From an uncultured bacterium (GTDB lineage Bacteria; Cyanobacteriota; Vampirovibrionia; Gastranaerophilales; Gastranaerophilaceae), in contig CASEDF010000006.1 of assembly GCA_949286705.1 (NCBI GenBank), positions 62,001 through 126,000 of the forward strand: a stretch of 64,000 nucleotides of DNA, written 5' to 3'. The position numbers and the translations under genes are program-made. Of this stretch, positions 34,174 to 43,774 are shown one piece after another. The first letter of the stretch is position 1, and each line of letters begins with the position of its first letter. The notes beneath the pieces were generated by a model, which saw nothing but the letters and a program-made list of their open reading frames with translations, ran no database searches and had not been told where the DNA came from.

Positions 34174-36708
34174 ATGAATTGTTTTTTCAGAAAATACCAC
34201 GATGCATTATACAACGCCACAAAACCGTATCAGTACGTAGGCGGAGAATTTTTATCCTATAATAAAGACTTTGACAGTGCAAAAGTAAAAATTGCATTTG
34301 CATTTCCTGATAAATACGAAATAGGGATAAGTAATCTCGGTGTCAGAATCTTATACGACATGATAAATAGGCAGCCTGATTATATGTGTGACAGGGTTTA
34401 TGCACCGGAGGCGGATTTCAAACCGGAAATTTTATACGGACTTGAAAGTAAACGACCGATTAAAGACTTTGATGCGGTATGCTTTTCACTTCAATATGAA
34501 ATGTCTTATCCGACGGTTTTAAAAATGCTTGAAATGTCCGGAATTCCGTATAAAAACTCCGACAGGTCGGAAAGTGATCCGATAATAATAGGCGGCGGTC
34601 CATGCGCGTATGACCCTTTGCCTGTGGCGGAATTTTTCGACGTGTTTATGATAGGCGACGGTGAAGAAAGCATGGTAGAAGTCTGCCAAATTTTGGAAAG
34701 GACAAAAGGATTACCGAGAATCGAGAGGATAAAAGCACTTACAGAAGGTGAAAATTCCGGCCGCTGGTCAATTATGACAGGCGGCAAAGTTAGAAAAAGA
34801 ATTGTACAGTTGGATTATGATAAAGCGCTAAAATCATACCCGATACCGTTTTCGTCATCAGTCCACGACAGAGCGGTTGTAGAAATCCGCCGCGGCTGCG
34901 GGAGGATGTGCCGTTTCTGCCAGCCGGGACATGTGACGCTTCCCGTCAGAGAACGAAGTGCCGAAGAGATTATAAAAATTGCAAAAGAGCTTGTCCAAAA
35001 TACCGGCTACGATGAATATTCGCTGCTTTCCCTGTCTTCAAACGACTATTCAAACATAAATGAAGTTATAAAAGAGCTTGCTGTGGATTTTAACGAAAAA
35101 AAAGTTTCGGTATCTTTACCGAGCCAGAGAATTGACGGGTTTAACCTTGAGCTTGCAAACCTTGTTCAAAGCGTTAGAAAATCCACCATGACACTTGCAC
35201 CGGAGGCCGGAAGCCAGCGGCTGCGCGATGTTATTAAGAAAAATATTACGGAAGACCAAATTCTTGACGCGGTTTTAACACTTTACGAAAACGGCTGGTC
35301 ACGGGTGAAATTCTACTTTATCTGCGGACTCCCGACGGAAACCCTTGAAGATATGGACGAATTAGCGGAATTATTAGCAAAAATTAAATACCGCACAAAA
35401 CAAATTAAAAAAGAAAAAGGTCTGAAACACGGAATGGATATAACCTGCACGCTTTCAATTTTCGTGCCGAAACCGTTTACACCTTTCCAGTGGTGCGGAC
35501 AGATGAATTTAGACGAGGTTACCGCACATATTCACTATCTGAAAGAGAAAACAGCTCACCTGAAAGGTGTTAAAATAAACTATCATGAAAAATTTGTGTC
35601 ACAGATTGAGGCTGTACTTACGCGTGGTGACGTGAGCCTTTGCCGCTATATTGAAGCGCTTTACAAAAAAGGCTGCTACTTAGACGCGTGGGGTGAGTAT
35701 TTTAATAAAAACATCTGGCAGGAAACCGCAAAAGAATGCGGCTTTGATCTCGCGGAGCTTGCAGAACACACATATTCAACGGATGAAATACTTCCGTGGG
35801 ATTTTATTGATACGGGACTTGATAAAAATTGGCTTATTAATGAATATAATACTGCCCTAAATGTTGATGAAAACTCCACCCACATTGTTCCTACCTGCGA
35901 AACCAAATGCGTAAATTGCGGTGTCTGCCCGAATTTTAAAACTCATAAGGTTCTGGCAAAGCCTTTCAACGCAAGCGAAAAAGCACAAAATCTCGCAAAG
36001 CTTGAACCCGTTGATCCGGCAAATTCTCACTGCTGCATACGAGAAACTTACAAATACCGGATTAAATTAACTAAAACCGGCATTTTAAAATATTTTTCAC
36101 ACCTCGACTGGCAGAATACTTTCTTTAAAGCACTTGCAAGGACTGATTTAAACGTGGCATTTTCGCAGGGGTTTAACCCGTCAATGAAAGTATCAATGGG
36201 GGTTGCACTGCCTTTGTTTGCGGAAAGTTTAACGGAATTCGCCGATATTGAACTTTATGACAACCTCTCGTGCGAAACTATCCGACTTAAGTTGGAAAAA
36301 GTTTTACCGGAGCAATCCAAAATACTAAGTATTGTAAAACTTGAAAATAGTGCAAAATCCATCGATAATACCGTATTTTGGGCCGAATACAAGGTGGAAA
36401 TTTTCGACCCCGCTCTTTACGATTTTGAAAAATTAGTATATAATACAAACAGAGTTTTATCTTCCGATGAAATTTATATCGAGAAGAAAAATAAAAAAGG
36501 TTTAATTAAAAAAACAGACATCAAACCGTCAGTAAAATCATACAGATTTGAAGAAAATTGTCTGTTCATAGTATTAAAAACGGGTCAAAACCTTGAAGGC
36601 GGCATTCAATCCTTGAGAGCTGACGTTCTTATGAATGAAATCGCCCCTGGTGTGAAGTTTAATATTACGCGCACACGGTTTTTTGACGAAAGTTTAAAAG
36701 AGTTATAA
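34174..36708 (+). CDS. Radical SAM protein with B12-binding-like N-terminus fused to DUF2344 (TIGR03960/TIGR03936 type)
   Basis: An 844-residue protein. Residues ~40-200 form a cobalamin-binding-like domain typical of TIGR03960; the radical SAM cluster motif CxxxCxxC is 'RRGCGRMCRFCQPGH'; a Cys-containing linker ('CETKCVNCGVCPNF') follows; the last ~220 residues are DUF2344 ('KTGILKYFSHLDWQNTFFKA'). In many bacteria these two parts are one protein or adjacent genes, often beside RNase E/G, as here. The reaction is unknown; the fused Cys motif may hold a second iron-sulfur cluster. The start directly follows the preceding stop. Confidence 0.9.
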   Translation: MNCFFRKYHDALYNATKPYQYVGGEFLSYNKDFDSAKVKIAFAFPDKYEIGISNLGVRILYDMINRQPDYMCDRVYAPEADFKPEILYGLESKRPIKDFDAVCFSLQYEMSYPTVLKMLEMSGIPYKNSDRSESDPIIIGGGPCAYDPLPVAEFFDVFMIGDGEESMVEVCQILERTKGLPRIERIKALTEGENSGRWSIMTGGKVRKRIVQLDYDKALKSYPIPFSSSVHDRAVVEIRRGCGRMCRFCQPGHVTLPVRERSAEEIIKIAKELVQNTGYDEYSLLSLSSNDYSNINEVIKELAVDFNEKKVSVSLPSQRIDGFNLELANLVQSVRKSTMTLAPEAGSQRLRDVIKKNITEDQILDAVLTLYENGWSRVKFYFICGLPTETLEDMDELAELLAKIKYRTKQIKKEKGLKHGMDITCTLSIFVPKPFTPFQWCGQMNLDEVTAHIHYLKEKTAHLKGVKINYHEKFVSQIEAVLTRGDVSLCRYIEALYKKGCYLDAWGEYFNKNIWQETAKECGFDLAELAEHTYSTDEILPWDFIDTGLDKNWLINEYNTALNVDENSTHIVPTCETKCVNCGVCPNFKTHKVLAKPFNASEKAQNLAKLEPVDPANSHCCIRETYKYRIKLTKTGILKYFSHLDWQNTFFKALARTDLNVAFSQGFNPSMKVSMGVALPLFAESLTEFADIELYDNLSCETIRLKLEKVLPEQSKILSIVKLENSAKSIDNTVFWAEYKVEIFDPALYDFEKLVYNTNRVLSSDEIYIEKKNKKGLIKKTDIKPSVKSYRFEENCLFIVLKTGQNLEGGIQSLRADVLMNEIAPGVKFNITRTRFFDESLKEL

Positions 36709-36723
36709 GAAGGATTTTAAATT

Positions 36724-38415
36724 ATGGGAAACTACAGAAACAACAGAAAACAACCGCAAATTGACACAAATACGGTTGAAAAGAAAATTATTATTGCCGA
36801 AAGGGACAACATCGCAGCTGTTTTGGAAAACAAAAAAGTAACCGACTTTTTTATCCACAGAGGCGACGTACTTTTAGGCGATGTTTACCTTGCAACGGTT
36901 GACAACATTTTGCCGAGTATTGACGCGGCATTTGTAAACGTCGGCAGTGATAAAATGGGATTTTTACACGCTGAAGACGTTATGGGAAAAGGCACCTTAA
37001 AAGAAAAACTAAAACCCAAACAAAAACTCATAGTTCAGGTTGTAAAAGAACCTACAGGACACAAAGGTCCGAGAGTTACAACGGAAATCAGCCTTCCCGG
37101 TAGATTTCTGGTATTGATGCCTTATGAACCGGGCGTCAGCGTCAGCAAAAAAATCGAAAATTCCAAAGAAAGAGCAAGACTTAAGGCAATTATGAACCTT
37201 ATAAAACCTGTCGGCGTCGGCGTAATCATCAGAACGGAAGCTGAAGGGCAGACTGAGGCAGATATTCAGGAGGATTTAGAAATTCTTCTTGAAAAATGGA
37301 ATAACATCATAACATCCGCCGAAACCCTCACTCCACCGAACTTAATCTACAGAGATCAAGACTTGTTATACAGGGTAATCAGAGAAGCCTGCACTGATGA
37401 TGTTAAAGAAATCGTTGTGGATACGGCTTTTGCTCTCAACAGAGTTCAAAACCTGCTCCAAAACTGGCATATGAATAAAAATATTCAGGTGACTTTATAC
37501 AAAGGTACAGAACCGCTGCTTATTGCAACGGATATTCACAAAGAAATCAAAGCGGCCTTGAATGTGAAGGTAAATATGCCCTCCGGCGGATATCTCTTTA
37601 TCCAGCAGACAGAAGCTTTGACGGTAATCGACGTCAACAGCGGCAAATTTACAAGTTCCGCCACTCAGGACGAAACTATTTTGAAAACAAATATTGAAGC
37701 CGTTCACGAAATTGCGCGTCAGTTAAGACTTAGAAACATAGGCGGTATGGTAATTATAGACTTTATTGACATGATTTCCCGCGCGGATAAGCTTGCTATT
37801 ATGGAAGAATTGGAAATCGCGCTTGAGCCTGACAAAGCAAAACCTCAGGTTGGTCAATTGTCTGATTTGGGACTGGTTGAACTTACGCGCCACAGACAGG
37901 GTCAGTCTTTATCAGAAATTTTCACGAGAAAATGCCCGCACTGTCAGGGAACAGGCTACTTTATGAATGAATTCAACTTCTCTACTCCGACTGCAGAAGG
38001 CGAATACCGCGCAAAACAGGCTAAAACTAAACTCCCTATTTCAAATAACTTCAAAAAGAAAAATAACAAACCTCAGGAAATTCAGGCAGAAGCCGCTGTT
38101 GTTGAACAGCCGCAAAATAACCAGCCTGTAGAAATTGAAGTTGAAAATCCGGCACAGGTTGCGCAAGAAAACGCAAAACGCGATAACAAACGCAAAAATA
38201 ACCGCAAAAAATTCAACAAAAAAACAACGGAAAATGAAATTCCGACAGCGGAAACCGTTCTAAAACCGAACGAAGAAATTAAACCGGTTATAGAAGAAAA
38301 ACCTGTCGAAACAGAACCGGCAGAAAATGAAGCTGCAAAAGACGAAAAACCAAAACGTAAACGCACAACAACAAGAAAACCTCGTGCGAAAAAAAGTGAG
38401 GCAAAAGTTGAATAA
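36724..38415 (+). CDS. rng: Ribonuclease E/G family endoribonuclease
   Basis: A 563-residue RNase E/G catalytic protein: S1-like N-terminus ('GDVYLATVDNILPSIDAAFV'), DNase I-like catalytic part with 'LTVIDVNSGKFTS' and 'IIDFIDM', and the zinc-link 'CPHCQGTGYFMNE'. After ~440 the tail is disordered and charged (KKKNNKPQ..., KRKRTTTRKPRAKK), as in cyanobacterial RNase E where it may bind RNA or other proteins. It should start mRNA decay and process rRNA. It has AAGGA before ATG and its end overlaps the next gene's TTG start. Confidence 0.93.
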   Translation: MGNYRNNRKQPQIDTNTVEKKIIIAERDNIAAVLENKKVTDFFIHRGDVLLGDVYLATVDNILPSIDAAFVNVGSDKMGFLHAEDVMGKGTLKEKLKPKQKLIVQVVKEPTGHKGPRVTTEISLPGRFLVLMPYEPGVSVSKKIENSKERARLKAIMNLIKPVGVGVIIRTEAEGQTEADIQEDLEILLEKWNNIITSAETLTPPNLIYRDQDLLYRVIREACTDDVKEIVVDTAFALNRVQNLLQNWHMNKNIQVTLYKGTEPLLIATDIHKEIKAALNVKVNMPSGGYLFIQQTEALTVIDVNSGKFTSSATQDETILKTNIEAVHEIARQLRLRNIGGMVIIDFIDMISRADKLAIMEELEIALEPDKAKPQVGQLSDLGLVELTRHRQGQSLSEIFTRKCPHCQGTGYFMNEFNFSTPTAEGEYRAKQAKTKLPISNNFKKKNNKPQEIQAEAAVVEQPQNNQPVEIEVENPAQVAQENAKRDNKRKNNRKKFNKKTTENEIPTAETVLKPNEEIKPVIEEKPVETEPAENEAAKDEKPKRKRTTTRKPRAKKSEAKVE

Positions 38416-38704
38416 TAAAACTTTTTTAAAAACTTTAATTATACCGGCAGCAGTGATAATTTTCACTGCTCTGCCGGGTTTTTGTGCACCAGAGGTTTCA
38501 ATAAAACAGGCGGCAGTTAAATTTCTGCTTGCCATGGGCGGCGTTGCACTCTCATCGATTATAATTTATGCAGGACTGACAATTTATAACAAATTTTTTG
38601 TTGAACATAAATCAATCAGTTTTAATAAAGAAGATTCCCTATCAACGCCTGATAATGTTGATGATGCAGTAACTTTCTTTATAAGAAAAAACAAATTAAG
38701 GTAA
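38408..38704 (+). CDS. Small membrane protein (98 aa), TTG start
   Basis: A 98-residue protein with a signal-like hydrophobic start ('LIIPAAVIIFTALPGFCA') and a second membrane helix ('FLLAMGGVALSSIIIYAGLT'). I choose TTG 38408, overlapping the rng stop, with GAGG 7 nt before it; the frame upstream lies in the rng tail and is not plausible as coding. No family recognised; the next gene is a small pilin-like protein, so an envelope role is possible. Confidence 0.65.
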   Translation: MNNKTFLKTLIIPAAVIIFTALPGFCAPEVSIKQAAVKFLLAMGGVALSSIIIYAGLTIYNKFFVEHKSISFNKEDSLSTPDNVDDAVTFFIRKNKLR

Positions 38705-38708
38705 TTGT

Positions 38709-38930
38709 ATGAAAAAAGCATTTGGTGTTATAGAGCTTTTAATATCATTTTTACTTTTAAGCATAATCATTGCGGGTTTTATGCACATGACATTAATCCA
38801 GATGCAAGACGGACAAATGAAACACACTCAGCTTGAAGATGCCCAAGAACAGGCTGATCAAATGATAGATGAAATTCAGAATATAAAACAAAAAAATCTT
38901 GAATACGAAAAAGATCTACTTAACAACTAA
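38709..38930 (+). CDS. Small pseudopilin-like protein (73 aa)
   Basis: A 73-residue protein 'MKKAFGVIELLISFLLLSII' followed by a long helix. The Lys-Lys-Ala/Phe junction and Glu at +5 match a class III prepilin signal. It lacks a globular head, so it could be a minor pilin or a helper. It is 4 nt after the preceding gene and its 3' end overlaps the convergent panE by 15 nt. Confidence 0.65.
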   Translation: MKKAFGVIELLISFLLLSIIIAGFMHMTLIQMQDGQMKHTQLEDAQEQADQMIDEIQNIKQKNLEYEKDLLNN

Positions 38931-39848
38931 TGATTTTTCAAAATTCTTGTGAATAATTTCAAACATTTCATACATAAATTGATTATACGGAACGGGAATA
39001 TTGTGTTTTTTCCCGAATTCAATCATTGCACCGGCGAACATTTCGACTTCAGTTTTGCGTCCTGCAAGAACATCCTGCAGCATGGAGGTTTTGCCGTCCG
39101 GAATCATTTTTGAAATATCTTCAAACGCTTCATCAATCATAATCTCCGTATTTTTAACCCCTTCCGCTTTTGCAACCGATTGAACTTCTTTCATCAATTT
39201 TTTTGCAAAATCAAGAAACTTTTCATTTGAATTCATCTCGCCGAATGTCATCCGTAAAATTGCCGACGGCTGGTTTGTACTTACATTCATCATAAATTTA
39301 AGCCAGAGGGCATGCACAATATCGTCAGGAATTTCATAATCAATTCCGACACGGTCAAAATATTCTTTCACACGTAATTCATTGGATTTATCAAAATCTT
39401 TTGAACCGAAAACAATTTTCCCCGTGCCGTCGTGAGTTATAAATCTGCCATCTCTCATTGCGCTGTGACCGATAAAATAAGACAAAAGCAGTTTATCCCA
39501 GCCATATTCTTTTGCAATAATACTTTCGGACGTTACGCCGTTTAGGAGTGAAAGTATTATTGTATCGTCTTTTACAAAATTTTTGATATTTTGAACAGCG
39601 TCATTCAAACCGTTGAATTTCGTTGCAATTATAACCAAATCCGCCTTAAAATCATTATTTTCCGGCAAAACATAGTCAAGTGTTAACTCTTTACCGTTAA
39701 ATACCATAGGATATCTTAAATAACGTTCAAAACGCTCTTTATCAACAAGAATTTTCAAATTATCCGGACTGAATTTATGAATTTTATCGGCATAAATACT
39801 GCCGACTGCCCCAATTCCGCAGATTAAAACATTTTTTATCTCACTCAT
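38916..39848 (-). CDS. panE: 2-dehydropantoate 2-reductase (ketopantoate reductase)
   Basis: A 310-residue NADP-dependent reductase that makes pantoate on the route to coenzyme A. The N-terminal Rossmann motif 'VLICGIGAVGSIYADKI' and the family stretch 'LNGVTSESII' and 'HALWLKFMMNVSTNQPSAIL' (catalytic Lys) are present. I choose ATG 39848 because the residues before it in the longer frame are non-conserved. The C-terminal domain is of normal length. Family members can also act on other 2-keto acids, so the substrate is inferred from the family. Confidence 0.85.
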   Translation of the reverse strand: MSEIKNVLICGIGAVGSIYADKIHKFSPDNLKILVDKERFERYLRYPMVFNGKELTLDYVLPENNDFKADLVIIATKFNGLNDAVQNIKNFVKDDTIILSLLNGVTSESIIAKEYGWDKLLLSYFIGHSAMRDGRFITHDGTGKIVFGSKDFDKSNELRVKEYFDRVGIDYEIPDDIVHALWLKFMMNVSTNQPSAILRMTFGEMNSNEKFLDFAKKLMKEVQSVAKAEGVKNTEIMIDEAFEDISKMIPDGKTSMLQDVLAGRKTEVEMFAGAMIEFGKKHNIPVPYNQFMYEMFEIIHKNFEKSLVVK

Positions 39849-39975
39849 AACAGTGTTATAGTAACACAAATACATAATAATATGTTAATTTTTATTCACA
39901 AAGCATTATATTTCTGCAATTCACATTAAAAAAAATACTTTATATATAGTAGTGTAGATTATTTTAGTGTGGAAA

Positions 39976-40761
39976 ATGGGAATTGACATCAGAAAACCGC
40001 TTGGTGTGGGCGGAATCAATTCAAATATAAACATATTTTCATCCCGTGTAGGTTTTGGAAATAATATCGGCGGAGACAGATTTGAAAGTACCTCCGTTAA
40101 CCGCTTTGTTACGGAAAATTATATCCAAAGTGCATTAATGTCAAACCCGCAAATTAAAAATATTCTGAAAGAAATGAATGCTCCAACAAAATTAAACCTT
40201 AAAGAACTGCAAGAGCTTTCAGAAAATCACTCTAAAGAAACACAAAATATAGCCGCAGGAATAATTAATAATCTTCCTAAAGCTCTTAAACAACACGTTG
40301 ATGTAAAGGCTGTTAAAGATGCGGCATATCTTCATGATTTAGGTAAAGTACTTATACCGGCAGAAATTTTAAATAAAAACGGTAAACTTACGGATGCAGA
40401 AAAAGAAATTATGCACCGTCATTCAGAATTGGGCTATGAAATTCTGAAAAACTCAGGGCTTGATAATAAAACACTTAACCTAATAAAATACCACCACCAG
40501 AACGCCAGCCACACAGGTTATCCTAAAGTTCCGCAAGACTTTTTTGCTGACTTAAATTTACAAATATTATCTGCAGCAGATAAATATTCCGCACTAATTG
40601 AACCGCGAGTTTACAAGGCACCAATGAGTAAAGATCAGGCGCTTGCAATTATCTACAAAGACGTTGCAAAAGGCAATCTTCATCCTTTTGTTTTTAAAGC
40701 TTTGAAAAACTATGCTGAACAAACCGTAAAAATAAGCAAATCAAACAATTTTGCGCAATAG
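39976..40761 (+). CDS. HD-domain phosphohydrolase with N-terminal 'FG' stretch
   Basis: A 261-residue protein. The HD core is 'AAYLHDLGKVLIPAEILNK' and further 'IMHRHSELGYEILKNSGL', then 'KYHHQNASHTGYP', which parallels the HHExxDGxGYP of HD-GYP c-di-GMP phosphodiesterases but with E and D/G changed. It may hydrolyse a nucleotide or be a degenerate HD-GYP. The first 35 residues contain 'IFSSRVGFGNNIGG', like the N-terminal module of other genes here. I use ATG 39976 rather than GTG 39967; neither has a strong ribosome site. A 16-bp AT-rich motif upstream is shared with 63785. Confidence 0.75.
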   Translation: MGIDIRKPLGVGGINSNINIFSSRVGFGNNIGGDRFESTSVNRFVTENYIQSALMSNPQIKNILKEMNAPTKLNLKELQELSENHSKETQNIAAGIINNLPKALKQHVDVKAVKDAAYLHDLGKVLIPAEILNKNGKLTDAEKEIMHRHSELGYEILKNSGLDNKTLNLIKYHHQNASHTGYPKVPQDFFADLNLQILSAADKYSALIEPRVYKAPMSKDQALAIIYKDVAKGNLHPFVFKALKNYAEQTVKISKSNNFAQ

Positions 40762-40784
40762 TTTGTTTATAGTATAATTTAAGA

Positions 40785-42299
40785 ATGAATTTAGACAGCG
40801 CAATAGATAGTTTACTATCACCTATAGCCGATAAAATTTCAGGAATTATATTTTACTCCGTAACTATTAATGGTGTTGAAGTTCAATTACTTGTGGCACT
40901 TTTAATGTTTGCGGCACTTTATTTTACCTTCAGAATGAGATTTATCGGGATATGGGGCTTTAAACACGGGCTAAATCTCATACTAAACAAATATAAACAT
41001 GAAGACCTGATAAAACGTAAGAAAAAAGGCGAAGTATCTTCATTTCAGGCACTAACAGCAACAATTTCCGCATCTGCAGGGATAGGTAACGTTGCAGGAT
41101 CTGCAGCTGCAGTTTCAATAGGCGGTCCCGGCGTAATCTTTTGGATGGTTATTGCAGGATTTTTTTCAATGGCGTTAAAGTTTGCAGAAGTCCTTCTCGG
41201 TATTAAATTCCGCAAAGTAAACAAAGACGGCACAGTATCCGGCGGACCTATGTACTATATTTTAGGCGGTTTAAAAGCTCCCTGGATAAAACCTTTTGCG
41301 CCGTATTTATCAAAAATTTACGCTCTGTGCTGTATTTTTGCCATGATAGGCGGATGGAATTTATTTCAAATAAACGCGATGACAGCCCAGATTACTGAAG
41401 TTACGGGCGGCGAAAACAGCTTTTTTGCAGGTCAAAGCTGGCTTTTGGGGTTAATCGTTGCAATAATTACCTACGTTACAATAATTGGCGGAATTAAAGC
41501 CATAGGAAAATTTACATCTAAAGTTACCCCTATAATGTGTACTTTATACGTATTTTCAGCTTTTGTAATTTGTCTTATGCACATAGGACATATTCCTCAT
41601 ACAATTTGTTTAATTGTAAAAGAAGCATTTAAGCCTCAGGCATTGACCGGCGGGATGTTTGCGTGTATGTTATGGGGGTTCAGACGTGCTATGTTTGCAA
41701 ATGAAGCCGGACTTGGAACGGCTCCGATTGCATTTTCTGCGGTAAAGACCAGTAAGCCCGCCGCACAAGCCTTTATTGCAATGTTACAACCTTTTGTCGA
41801 TACCATTATTGTTGGTTCCGCAACGGCTTTTGTAATAGTTGTATCAGGTGTTTATCAGCAATCTACCGGTCTTGCCGGAATTGAATTGACTTCAAAAGCT
41901 TTTGAAAGTGTTTGTCCGTTTTTCCCGATACTTTTGACTGTTATGGCAAGCTGTTTTGTATTATCAACTATGCTTTGCGGCTCATATTACGGGATTAAAA
42001 GCTGGAATTTCCTCTTTGGAGATTCCAAATTGACAACGAGGACTTTTCAGGTTATATATTGTTTATTCATAATTATTGGTTCTGCTATGAACTTTAAAAG
42101 TATAATAAATCTTTCTGATGCATTTACTCTGTTTCTGGCCGTACCAAACTTATTCGCAGTATTTTTATTATCAAATGTAATTATGAAGGAATTGAAACGA
42201 TATTGCCAAAAATATAATATTGGGTTAGTATTTAACAATAACAAGGAGAGAGATGAAAATGATGATGAAAAAAGAATGCCTGAACATTGTGGAATCTAA
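40785..42299 (+). CDS. Sodium:alanine symporter, AGCS family
   Basis: A 504-residue membrane protein with ~11 hydrophobic helices and the AGCS signatures 'SASAGIGNVAGSAAAVSIGG' and 'LWGFRRAMFANEAGLGTAPI'. It should import alanine or glycine with sodium. A promoter (TTGCGC-16-TATAAT) lies 6 nt before the ATG, with no ribosome site, so the message may be leaderless. It overlaps the UDG gene by 47 nt. Confidence 0.92.
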   Translation: MNLDSAIDSLLSPIADKISGIIFYSVTINGVEVQLLVALLMFAALYFTFRMRFIGIWGFKHGLNLILNKYKHEDLIKRKKKGEVSSFQALTATISASAGIGNVAGSAAAVSIGGPGVIFWMVIAGFFSMALKFAEVLLGIKFRKVNKDGTVSGGPMYYILGGLKAPWIKPFAPYLSKIYALCCIFAMIGGWNLFQINAMTAQITEVTGGENSFFAGQSWLLGLIVAIITYVTIIGGIKAIGKFTSKVTPIMCTLYVFSAFVICLMHIGHIPHTICLIVKEAFKPQALTGGMFACMLWGFRRAMFANEAGLGTAPIAFSAVKTSKPAAQAFIAMLQPFVDTIIVGSATAFVIVVSGVYQQSTGLAGIELTSKAFESVCPFFPILLTVMASCFVLSTMLCGSYYGIKSWNFLFGDSKLTTRTFQVIYCLFIIIGSAMNFKSIINLSDAFTLFLAVPNLFAVFLLSNVIMKELKRYCQKYNIGLVFNNNKERDENDDEKRMPEHCGI

Positions 42300-42894
42300 A
42301 TGCAGAGCGTGTAAAGCTTGCGCGCTTGCTAAAACCCGCCACAACGTAGTATTTTCAGACGGCAACCCCGAAACTGCAAGTATTGTTTTAATCGGTGAAG
42401 CCCCCGGCGAATTGGAAGATATGGAAGGAAGACCGTTTGTAGGTCGTGCCGGTCAATTGCTGGATGAATTTTTAGCAGGAGCAGGAATTTCCAGAGAAGA
42501 TGATTTGTATATCATAAATACCGTAAAATGCAGACCTCCTGAAAACAGGATTCCAACGGATGAAGAAAAATCTGCCTGTGAAAAATTTTTACATGCACAA
42601 ATTGATATTATGAATCCTAAAGCAATTGTTTTTTGTGGAGCTACTGCTCTTAAATCTTTCTGGGCAGATCCAAAAGTTCAAATATCAAAAATTCGCGGCA
42701 ACTGGTTTACCGTAAATATCAACAATAAAGAATACAAAGCTATGGCAATTTTCCATCCGTCTTATTTGTTGAGAAACCATTCAATGCAGGAGGGATCTCC
42801 TAGAAGATTGATGCAAAAGGATTTAATAGAAATAAGAAATACTATTTTATCCGATAAAATTGCTGAAAACACAACCGAATTAGCATTTGCATAA
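42253..42894 (+). CDS. Type-4 (Fe-S) uracil-DNA glycosylase family protein
   Basis: A 213-residue protein with the iron-sulfur Cys set ('CRACKACALAKTRH' early), the active-site 'IGEAPGELEDMEGRPFVGRA' and 'FHPSYLL'. It removes uracil from DNA. The N-terminal Cys motif is typical of family 4 enzymes. It starts in the AGCS gene with GGAGAG upstream. A terminator follows at 42895. Confidence 0.92.
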   Translation: MKMMMKKECLNIVESKCRACKACALAKTRHNVVFSDGNPETASIVLIGEAPGELEDMEGRPFVGRAGQLLDEFLAGAGISREDDLYIINTVKCRPPENRIPTDEEKSACEKFLHAQIDIMNPKAIVFCGATALKSFWADPKVQISKIRGNWFTVNINNKEYKAMAIFHPSYLLRNHSMQEGSPRRLMQKDLIEIRNTILSDKIAENTTELAFA

Positions 42895-42922
42895 AAAAGA
42901 CGGGTTAAATGCCCGTCTTTTT
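42895..42922 (+). terminator. Terminator after the UDG gene
   Basis: AAAAGACGGG / CCCGTCTTTTT hairpin with a 7-nt loop. The stem overlaps the 3' end of the convergent gene at 42921. Confidence 0.8.
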
Positions 42923-43742
42923 ATATGCCCAATTTTTTCCTTAAACTTTGGTCGAATTCTTCTGTAAACCCTAAATCACGCTTATCACGATTTGTAAGAT
43001 TTTCATAAAATATTTTAAATTTTTCAACTTGTTCTTCATCAGGTTTTAAAGACATATCGCCGTCCCATTTAGGATTAAAATATTGATTCATCAATAGGGC
43101 AGCATCTGTTCTGATTATACCGTGATTACAGCATATATAAAAATTGCCTTTATTGATAACAGATATAAACTCTTTAAATTTATCTATGAATTCTCTGGAA
43201 ATATTATCGTAAGCAAATTCTTCACTATCATCAGGAAGATGGGTATTCGGAATTTCATGAGTTTGTGCGAATTCTTCACGTGTCACAAAAGGAGGATTGT
43301 TACGATACTTCAAGAACATCGGGAATGCGTAATAATCAAAACCTTTCAAATCACACAAAATATCATAATCCGGCAATTTTGCAAGATCAATTACCGTTGT
43401 AACATGTTTGTCTTTAAGCTCTTTCATCCTCTTAGGGGTATATAAAAGAGCTTCGCCTCTGTAACAATTTTTATTAATTTTTGAAATAGGCAAAGGCAAG
43501 TGAGTGCGCTTATAAGTTTCCAACAAGTCTATACTTTCAAAATCACGATTTTTGATTTTCTTTACTTGCTTTGGATCACTATAGGCTTCACGTATATATT
43601 GACTCGCGGACTTATAATTCGGAGGCGGATCACCTTTTTTTCTTAAAAGATCGTCCACCGTAATAGTTTTTTCAGTAACGTCATAATATCCTCTGAAGGA
43701 TACCGGACTATAATTAAATGGTCTTACTTGATAAATTCTCAT
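42921..43742 (-). CDS. Protein-tyrosine-phosphatase-like protein with N-terminal 'SFRG' module
   Basis: A 273-residue protein. The loop 'YICCNHGIIRTDAALL' contains a CX5R(T) signature of the tyrosine/dual-specificity phosphatase superfamily, and 'TTVIDLAKLPDYD' is the usual preceding strand with an Asp-containing segment. It has no signal peptide. The first 20 residues (MRIYQVRPFNYSPVSFRGYY) match the N-terminal module of other proteins in the window. It could dephosphorylate a protein; targets are unknown. A -10-like box TTTAAT lies 6 nt before the ATG; no ribosome site is visible. Confidence 0.7.
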   Translation of the reverse strand: MRIYQVRPFNYSPVSFRGYYDVTEKTITVDDLLRKKGDPPPNYKSASQYIREAYSDPKQVKKIKNRDFESIDLLETYKRTHLPLPISKINKNCYRGEALLYTPKRMKELKDKHVTTVIDLAKLPDYDILCDLKGFDYYAFPMFLKYRNNPPFVTREEFAQTHEIPNTHLPDDSEEFAYDNISREFIDKFKEFISVINKGNFYICCNHGIIRTDAALLMNQYFNPKWDGDMSLKPDEEQVEKFKIFYENLTNRDKRDLGFTEEFDQSLRKKLGI

Positions 43743-43774
43743 ATCAGCATTAAAACACGTAAAATTTTTTTTTG

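Noticed and set aside
38327-38407. Extended start of the small membrane protein into rng
   Set aside because: The extension overlaps the RNase tail and has no signal peptide logic; TTG 38408 fits the ribosome site.
39976-40761. Active HD-GYP c-di-GMP phosphodiesterase
   Set aside because: The GYP region is altered (HHQNASHTGYP), so I only call an HD phosphohydrolase.
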